Shown here: one piece after another, positions 12,301 through 21,300 of the stretch
How the letters are laid out: each line of letters opens with the position of its first letter
Numbering within the stretch: position 1 is the stretch's first letter
Notes under the pieces: generated by a model
Seen by the model: only the letters and a program-made list of their open reading frames with translations
Database searches by the model: none
What the model was told of the DNA's origin: nothing
Translations under genes and position numbers: made by a program
DNA from: Pseudeuparius sepicola
Lineage: Eukaryota; Arthropoda; Insecta; Coleoptera; Anthribidae
DNA: 64,000 nt
NCBI GenBank assembly: GCA_963920635.1
Contig: OY987298.1
Location: forward strand, 131,201,735-131,265,734
Reading direction: 5' to 3'

Positions 12301-15300
12301 TACCTTAAAGTGAAAAAAGTCTAGTTGCCGTTACTACCAGTTAAGTGGCAAAGCCTTCAAACACCCATTTTAAGGTAAATAATACTTAGAAGTAATTACT
12401 AAAAATTATGTCATATTTTCTTATAAAATGATAGACGCCATTAATATCAAATGTCAATTTCCTTTGGTACTGAAATAGTTATTTCTTCAAAATTGTATCA
12501 AAAAAGAGAAAATTGAGCAAAAATGAACTCGCATAACTTATAGAAATATTAAAAAAGCATTTTTCAACATTTTTAGGTAATTTCGCACATTTTCGTAATT
12601 TATTGTCCCGATAAAAGTGTTAAAACATGCATTTTGAGAGGGCGCGTTGTTACTTCTCAATCTATCAACGTCATATTTGACAGAAAATTTTCAATCGTTT
12701 TAGTTTCTTGAATCTAGCAACGAGAAATAAATCAGCAAATTAATACCTTTCTTATACCTACCATTATTCATAGATATAAGTTAAAAATAAATATTAGGTA
12801 CTTCCATTTTCCACGGTTATTGAAAAATGACGGAAGATGCTGGGCTAGAATGCTTTTTAATTATTTAGACAAAGACAAAGCGAGGACGCGAATGTAAAGA
12901 AGCAAACAAATCCAACAAAGTAGCGGTGATCACGCTGCTACGTCTCCACCGTTACGTATCTATCACCCTCAAAATGTTCCCCATTTTGGTCGCAGGGACG
13001 TAATAGGAACGTAGTAATTACGTTCCTATCAGTAGTAATCACAACTTTAAAGTTGCAAACAAAAGTCGCCGGAACGTAACGGCGACTAAAAATGCTGCTT
13101 GGGAAGGACGTTGACAGTTCATTTGACATTCGCCAAATTCCCTAGATTGCCTGAAATGACAGGAAAAATCAGGGACGTACTAGGGCGTATTAAGTAACCT
13201 GAAGTTTACTAAAAAGTCACATTGAAACGAAACGACCTATTTTTGTATTGTTTCTGTCTAGATGCCCACACAAACAGCTTTGAAATATTTAGCACTACAT
13301 ATCTGCGTTTTATATATAAAAAAAAAAAGAAATAGAGAGGGATAACGGAGAAACCGATTAATATGGGGTACTCAAAAGTTATCTGTCAAGGCAAAGGTGG
13401 ACCGACAGGTGCACTATGCAGGACGGTACTTTCAAATTATTTACACATAAAATGACCGTTCTATACAGGGTGGTTCACTTTTATGTGGTAGGACTTTAAC
13501 ATTAGATAGAAAAAGATAATCTAAAATGAAAATTTTATATCAACATATATCGGGGAAAGCTTAGTTTCCGAGATACAGGGCGTTGAAGTGTTGGAAAAAA
13601 TATGAAGTATTTTTTACACTGTCCGAACCAGTGGAGATATTTAAACCAAATTTGATGTGTAGTACCACCTTTTTGACTACGATATTTAGTGATAATATGA
13701 AGGTCCTGAAATAACCAGTGGTGGAGTTATGGGTTTTCACTATCACTAAATTTAAAAAGTAATTAGTACGGACCTGTCTCACATCAACGTAAATTTTTTT
13801 TTCGTAAAGTTCTTTCAATTTTCTACAAAAAGTGTATCTTGACATTTTTTTGTATCTGCCACGGTTGTGTAGTAAATAAATTATTTCGTTTCCATCTCAG
13901 CCTTTTTTGCCTAAAAATGTGTTTTCTAAGATTATTGATAAATATCGCAAATAACAGAAATTAATTATGGAACACTTATCGGATTCAGCTATTTTATTTT
14001 TAATTTTATGGAAACAATTTTAAAAATAAACTGGCACTTGGTTTGAGGTACATTACTTTATTATCATTTTAACATTTTTATCAAATCTGTATTATTTCTT
14101 AATAATTTTTATAATTCTAAATTTGTAGAATTCTAAATTATACCACGACGAGTAAAACATGATTCTTCCGCCCATAAAATGTTATTTAAAAATTGTCTTA
14201 TTTCCTTTGACTACAAAATCCATCGGCAAAATACTAATGTCCTTTCTGCATCGCCGTACTGGTGAAGATAAGTGTGCCATGGAAAAGAAAATCTTATTGA
14301 CAGTTAATAATACAATAATCTGTCATCCAGTAAATGAAAACAATATCCAACAAGTCAGACGCAACAATGAGATTCTTCGTGAATTCGATAGGAATCCTAC
14401 AACAAGTAGAAGAAGAGTGTCAGTGGCCCTACGTGTTTCAAAGTCTGCAATTTTGCGAGCTTTAAAACGAGATCACAGGCATGCGTATCATCTACAACCC
14501 GTACAAGGTTTAAGGCCCGGCGATGCAGAAAGAAGATTAGTGTTTTGCCGATGGATTTTGGAGTCAATTGAAGGAAATAGACAATTTTTAAATAACATTT
14601 TATGGACGGACGAGTCGTGTTTTACTCGTCGTGGAGTAGTAAACTTTCATAATCAGCATATTTGGGCACAAGAAAACCCACATGCAATCCGGCCAAGAAA
14701 TTTTCAGGTCGAATTTAGTGTCAATGTTTGGATTGGACTGTACAACCATCATCTGTTTGGACCCTTTTTTTTGCCACAGCGAGTGGCCCGTTTGAAGTCA
14801 CTGGGGTTGGCGTACCTAAGCCCACAAAGCTTCAGATATATAAGGAATAAGCCGACTATTATAGCTTTCAAAACACCTAGTTTAGAAAACTGCGAGCAGA
14901 AGAGCTCTACCAGCTCGTTTGCCTCGATAGGTAAAAACACCGTGACATTTTCTTATATCACATTAAATCGCTCTTTACGCTTTAGGTCGCCAAATTAGTT
15001 CCTTGAGCTTCACCTTCCAAAGTCCAGAAAGGCAAGTCGAGGAAGGAACAATAGGTCAGGAATCACCAAGTTCATCTCCAAGAGCTGTGAATTATCCTGT
15101 TGGAAAACCGCTGGAGGTAAATATTATGATTCTATACACTATTGCTATAACCAAAATTATCAATGTACCCAAGTAATTTACAAATTTTAGACAATAGCTG
15201 AAACAGCAGGCTCGAAGGAAATTTTGGTAGAAGAGTGCTTAGATGAGGGTGTAGTCAAATTAACAATATGCCCTAATGTTACAGAGGTGACGGTTGTGTT

Positions 15301-18300
15301 TGTCAGTTTGGCTTAATATTAAACTGAACGCTAGTGTTTTCCAACTAATCTGAAAAATGTTAGCCAGATATAGCTACAACACCAAAAAATTTCTGGAAAA
15401 CATATATTTATAAGAAATATAGATTTTATTCTAATACAATCAATTAGACGCCGCACACTAACTTAATTATTTCTATTATCATAACTTCAATAAAACTTAA
15501 AAAGATTAAATCGCGTTTTCTGTTGGTCCTTTAAAATATATTTTAAGAAAGCGACTTCTTTGAGATTTGTTGTTTCCATTTGGGCCAAAATTTTTCAGAT
15601 AAGTTGTGAAACTTCCTTCCTTCCCTTACATAATAAATATAGATAATACCGTTGACTCACGTATTCATAAGACTTCTCACGGCTATAGTTTCATGTCCTG
15701 GAAAGTAGATAGCGCCTATGGTCAACCATGTATTTTGCATTGTATTTTGTATCCGGGAAGCGCATGGTGAGCGAGAGAACGGTCAAACATGACAGCCGTG
15801 AGCAGTCTTTATTAATACGACAGTCAACGGTAATACTCTAGATACAAACATAGAGAGCAAGAAATATAATTTGTGCAATATGAAATTAACTATATATTTT
15901 TGGCCTTTTTTATATATAAAATATTATTTTTCGCTTAAAACTTAGGTACGCTTATCTAACTTTATAACTAGAAACTGAAAGTGCTTACCTATAACATCTA
16001 ACACGCTCTCTTAAACATTCTAAATATCCCATGTTGCATTTAATATTACTTATTAATCAATCAAATCAAAAGTAGGTACCTAGACCTACCTACTAAACCA
16101 AGCTATATCATTTTGAACGAAGAAGTATGCTGTGTATGGCCATTGTATGTATATATGTATGTTAACATAATTTTCAAAATTTCCAGATTTACCTAGACGG
16201 TCCATATGGTGCACCATCCAGTCACATATTTAGAGCCCAACATGCCGTTCTCATTGCAACAGGCATTGGAGTTACACCATTTGCTTCGATTTTACAATCC
16301 ATCATGCACCGGTATTGGAAAGCAAGGCACACTTGTCCAAAATGTAAATTTTCTTGGGCCAGTGAAACACCTGCTAGCGTCATGAATCTCAGAAAGGTTT
16401 GAACTGATTCGGAGTGTTTAAAAAAATTTTGAATGATATTTTCCAGGTTGATTTCTTTTGGATTAACAGAAATCAAAGATCATTTGAATGGTTTGTGAAC
16501 CTTCTCTCTCAATTGGAAATAGAACAAGCGGAGTTGGGGGGTGCCATGGAAAGGTTTTTGGAGATGCACATGTATATCACTAGTGCTCTTCAAAAAACTG
16601 ATATGAAGGCTGTGGGTTTGCAGCTAGCATTAGATTTGTTACATGAAAAGGTAAATACAACGCACTTCGCATTTAACATTAAAATAAGTAGTAAAGACCA
16701 GGACTCAATAAACAGGATATCCACCTTTCAGGAAAAACGAGATTTGATCACAGGTCTAAAGACCAGAACAAATGCTGGTCGTCCAAACTGGGATAAAGTT
16801 TTGAAACAGATCAAAGACCAAAGGAAAGGTAAAGTCACAGTTTTCTACTGTGGTCCGCCTCAGCTTGGTAAAATTCTTAGAGTAAAATGTGATGAAAACG
16901 GTTTTATATTTAGAAAAGAGACATTTTAATATTTTAATTTTGTTAATATAATTAGTTGATGTTTTATCTATATTAAATTGTTTTGTATAGTATTTATTTT
17001 GTTTTCGTGTTTTACATATTTTAGTTAGGTAGCTAATGTGCAATATTTCAGACCTATATATTACTGTATTTAGTGTTACCTTTCACGTGCATATGTCTTT
17101 ATTATTATATTATAATAGATATTTTGAAGAATACTCGTAATTTAAATGTTCTGAACAAAAGGATCAAAGACAATCTAACCGATAATTACACTGTACCCTG
17201 GGCGTAGCTAACAGGGGGGAGGTGAGGGTGCCTCCCTCCAGGTAGCGGCCTCACAGGGGCGCCAAAATAGGAAAAGAGAAAACAATGTTAGACGGTTGGT
17301 CGGGCCCTGTTAATCGATGCTGTTCAATCCGTTAGGCGTCGAAGTGAATTATGTGTGCAACAGAATGGATCACATTTTGAACAATTGTTGAATGTTGTAC
17401 AAATTTAGAATTATAAAAATTATTAAGAAATAATACTAGATTTGATAAAAATGTTAAAATGATAATAAAGTAATGTACCTCAAACCAAGTGCCAGTTTAT
17501 TTTTAAAATTGTTTCCATAAAATTAAAAATAAAATAGCTGAATCCGATAAGTGTTCCATAATTAATTTCTGTTATTTGCGATATTTATCAATAATCTTAG
17601 AAAACACATTTTTAGGCAAAAAAGGCTGAGATGGAAACGAAATAATTTATTTACTACACAACCGTGGCAGATACAAAAAACTGTCAAGATACACTTTTTG
17701 TAGAGAATTGAAAGAACTTTACGAAAAAAAATTTACGTTGATGTGAGAAAAGTCCGTACTAATTACTTTTTAAATTTAGTGATAGTGAAAACCCATAACT
17801 CCACCACTGGTTATTTCAGGACCTTCATATTATCACTAAATATCGTAGTCAAAAAGGTGGTACTACACATCAAATTTGGTTTAAATATCTCCACTGGTTC
17901 GGACAGTGTAAAAAATACTTCATATTTTTTCCAACACTTCAACGCCCTGTAACTCGGAAACTAAGCTTTCCCCGATATATGTTGATATAAAATTTTCATT
18001 TTAGATTATCTTTTTCTATCTAATGTTAAAGTCCTACCACATAAAAGTGAACCACCCTGTATAAGTATCTACTTAGAGCTTATATTAAATTTTTGTATAA
18101 ATACTTTTAATATTTAGTCCATCACTACAAAACAGATGTTTTATATTATATCCGAGTTCATCTCTGTGAAAAAAGGTGGAATCGTACGCAATGGCTGATC
18201 CGGCAAGGTTAAAGGCTACATACACCAGAAAGAGTTAACTCCGGGTCTACGATTCTTATGCAGGCAATTTCAATCATATAGGGTGAATGAGCCTGTTAGC

Positions 18301-21300
18301 CGGACACTACCAGTTTTCGGACATTTTCATTAAAATGTGTTGAGAATAGTTAAATGGCTTGTAATGTTGGTTGTCTAAGCTGCTCTTATTATTTGCCACA
18401 CCATCTTTTCCTATATTAAAAATCAGGGCCCCCTGGTGGCAGAAAACAAATTTGACAGAACATTTTATTTCCCACCGTTTTCATGGCACGTGGGATGTTT
18501 ACATTTTTTGTGTTCAAATTGAAGTGATATAGTGCTTGAAAAATAGTAAGTATCGATGTAGATTAGGAATGTATGGTCTCTATTATCGTTTGAGCCTTGA
18601 TTATATACTATAAAAATAACTAAAATTGCTTAAAACCCAACTTTTTCTTCTCTTTTCAATAAATAATTTACTGTCCGGATAACCGGTATGCAGAAACTCT
18701 GAAATCCCTTTTTTCGGACGAGGCGTCCGAAAACCGGTAAATTAATTTTTCTTGTTTCTGTCTTTTTCTGACCTTACGTAAAGCAATATCTCTGTCTCAA
18801 AATTTTTAAATAAACGGATTTAATCAAGAATATTTGGTGTCCAGATTTCGGACACCATACAATTTGTTTCATTCCTTACCAAATTTGGTGCCCGAAAAAG
18901 GGAATTTTCAGATCCCATTTCTCGGACACACTAAAATATGCGTCCGACAAAGGGCTGGTTTCTCGGACACACTTTTTGATAGCTAAGTAGGTACTAATAG
19001 GTATTTTCGTCCTACTTCAGATGCCGTCCAAATCCAAGAAACTTGAAGTTTCGGCCTCAAAAGACAAAGCAAAGACTGGAATAAAAAAATCCAAAAGCAA
19101 CCAAAAAAGAATTTTTTTTTAAATACTCAGATATTTCTATACAATCTGCAATGATAGCCATAAGAGAAGAGAAAATTTCTGTAAGGACGGCTGCTACGTT
19201 GTATGGTGTCCCTAAAAGCACCCTCCACGACAAGGTTCAAGGAAAATCCACAGAAAAAACTGGAAAAACAGGTCCTGAGCCTCGGCTTAGTTTGGATGGA
19301 GAAAACAAAATTGCAAATTGGGTCATAAATTTAGCAAAATCTGGATTCCCTATTAAAAAAAAACGACCTATTAGATACAGTTGAAAAAATATTAAAAGAC
19401 ACAAAAAAAGAAGACCTCTTTGAAATATCTTTACGAGAGGCCGAAAGTGTGAATAAAGCGCGAGCAGTTGTGACTGAAGAAAGCATTAGGTTATGGTTTC
19501 GGAACTTAAGAAATTACTTAGAAGTCAATAATCTTCTCGATATTATGAAGGATGGTGATAGGATTTTAAATGGAGACGAATCGGGATTCTCCCTTTGTCC
19601 AAAATCCGGCAAAGTTTTGGGGCCCAAGGGATGTAAGAACTTCTATCAAATTAAAAAAGGCAACGAGAAAGAAAATTTAACTGTTTTAATATGCTTTACC
19701 GCTAGTGGAAAAATATGCCCACCACTGGTTGTATTCCCATATGTACGACCTCCTAGAGCAGTAGTGGAGAGCATCCCTGAATCGTGGGTTTTGGGAAAAT
19801 CAGACACAGGATGGATGAAAGGAGATGTATTTTACGAATATATCGTAAATGATTTTAATAAATGGGTCTCTGATAACAACATTAAGAGGCCTATTATACT
19901 TTTTATTGATGGACACAAGTCACACATGACAATGGCATTAAGCGAAGCTTGTGAAAGAAACGGTATAATTCTTTATGCTCTCCCCCCTAACACTACACAC
20001 ATTTTGCAACCCGCGGATGTGAGTGTATTTCGGCCACTCAAAGAAGGATGGAGAAATACTGTCAGAAAATGGCAAAATATGACTGAAAATGTCAACAGTT
20101 CAGTTACCAAAACAAATTTTTGCAAAGTGTTTAATATGACTCTAAATGAAACCAACATGGTGAATTATATCAAGAACGGGTTTCGAAAATGCGGACTGTT
20201 TCCTCTAAATGAGGACAACGTGGATTATTCAAAATGCGTAAAAAACACCATCGAAAAAATTACAAAAACACCATTTCCAGAAGCCAAGATTACTTCAGAA
20301 GAATGCAAAATTGCAGAAAAAGTTATTAAAAAAATTGAAAATAGCCTTCACAGTTATGGAATAAATGCGAACGTTATCATCACTGAAATTCGTCAGTTAG
20401 ACCAATCTCAAAATGTTTGCTTAAACACTACCGAACTTCGAAATTTAGGAAAAGATATCAAGGTTGGATCTATAGTAAATTTGGATGATATAACAATACT
20501 TGATGTAGAGATGGAAGGTCCTACTCTGATTTGTGATTTTGACGATAATGAATTACCTCATGAATTGCCCTTACACATATTCGAAGAACGTCCACAACTT
20601 GATACAGACCATTGTCCAGTTGTGGTTAATGATAATAATAAAGATCGCACGGACGAAGACCTTCCTGATGCCTCATTAAATCACCCAATAAGAAATAATA
20701 CTTTCAAAAAAAGCACAATAATTATTTCTCACACTGAAACTCCCAATGCAGACACTATAATTAATGATAATGCTGAAATTCCCAATAAAGACACCATTGA
20801 AGACACTATCATAAATGATAACGCTGAAAATCCCAATGAAGACACTTTCATGAATGATACCGTTGAAAATCCCAATAAAGACCCCAGTAAAGACACTATC
20901 TTGAACGATAACGCTGAAAACCCCAATAAAGACACCAATGATACCAATGAAGATATTATCAAGAACGATAACGCTGAAAATCCCAATGAAGACATCATGA
21001 ATGATACTGTTGGAATTGAAAATCCTAATAAAGACGCCAATAACACCAATGAAGACACTATCTTGAACGATAACGCTAAAAACCCCAATAAAGACACTAA
21101 TGATACCAATGAAGACACTATCAAGAACGATAATGCTGAAAATCCCAATGAAGACACTATCATGAATGATACCGTTGAAATTGAAAATCCCAATAAAGAT
21201 GTCAATGACACCAATAAAGACACTACCATGGATGGTACCATTGAAAAACCCAATAAAGATAGCAAAGAAGACACCATCATAAACGATACCGCTGAAAGTA

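Larger units (their letters stand above)
13466..18059 (+). mobile_element. Mariner-superfamily transposon carrying a captured NOX gene segment (Pack-type)
   Basis: The element is bounded by 662-bp terminal inverted repeats (13466-14127 and 17398-18059) that start CAGGGTGGTTCACTTTTATG, and by TA(TA) on both sides. In order it holds the left repeat, the 5' part of a transposase gene (14159-14784), a 2.5-kb block nearly identical to the NOX locus (14785-17312), the last 32 codons of the transposase (17313-17408) and the right repeat. The transposase lost its second and third catalytic acidic residues, so the element cannot move by itself. It lies in Myg1 intron 3, antisense to Myg1. Presence of the captured introns shows capture at the DNA level, not through mRNA. 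Confidence 0.9.

Noticed and set aside
13561..13845. 94-codon minus frame and its match at 17743-17952
   Set aside because: It is the same terminal inverted repeat seen in both orientations, non-coding.
16222..16476. 84-codon minus frame, and its twin 31174-31428 plus
   Set aside because: It is antisense to the NOX NADPH-binding exon.
16414..16929. 171-codon plus-strand frame starting [10 protein letters not shown], and its twin at 30721-31236 minus
   Set aside because: The first codons are intron sequence and the AG before VDFFW is a splice acceptor. The real content is NOX exons, annotated as such.
14785..16929. Processed (retroposed) NOX pseudogene
   Set aside because: All introns are present and there is no poly(A) tract.
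14785..17312. Simple inverted segmental duplication or assembly artefact as the explanation for the second NOX copy
   Set aside because: The copy is bracketed by two halves of one transposase gene within matched 662-bp terminal repeats and TA sites. It also differs from the donor by indels and substitutions.
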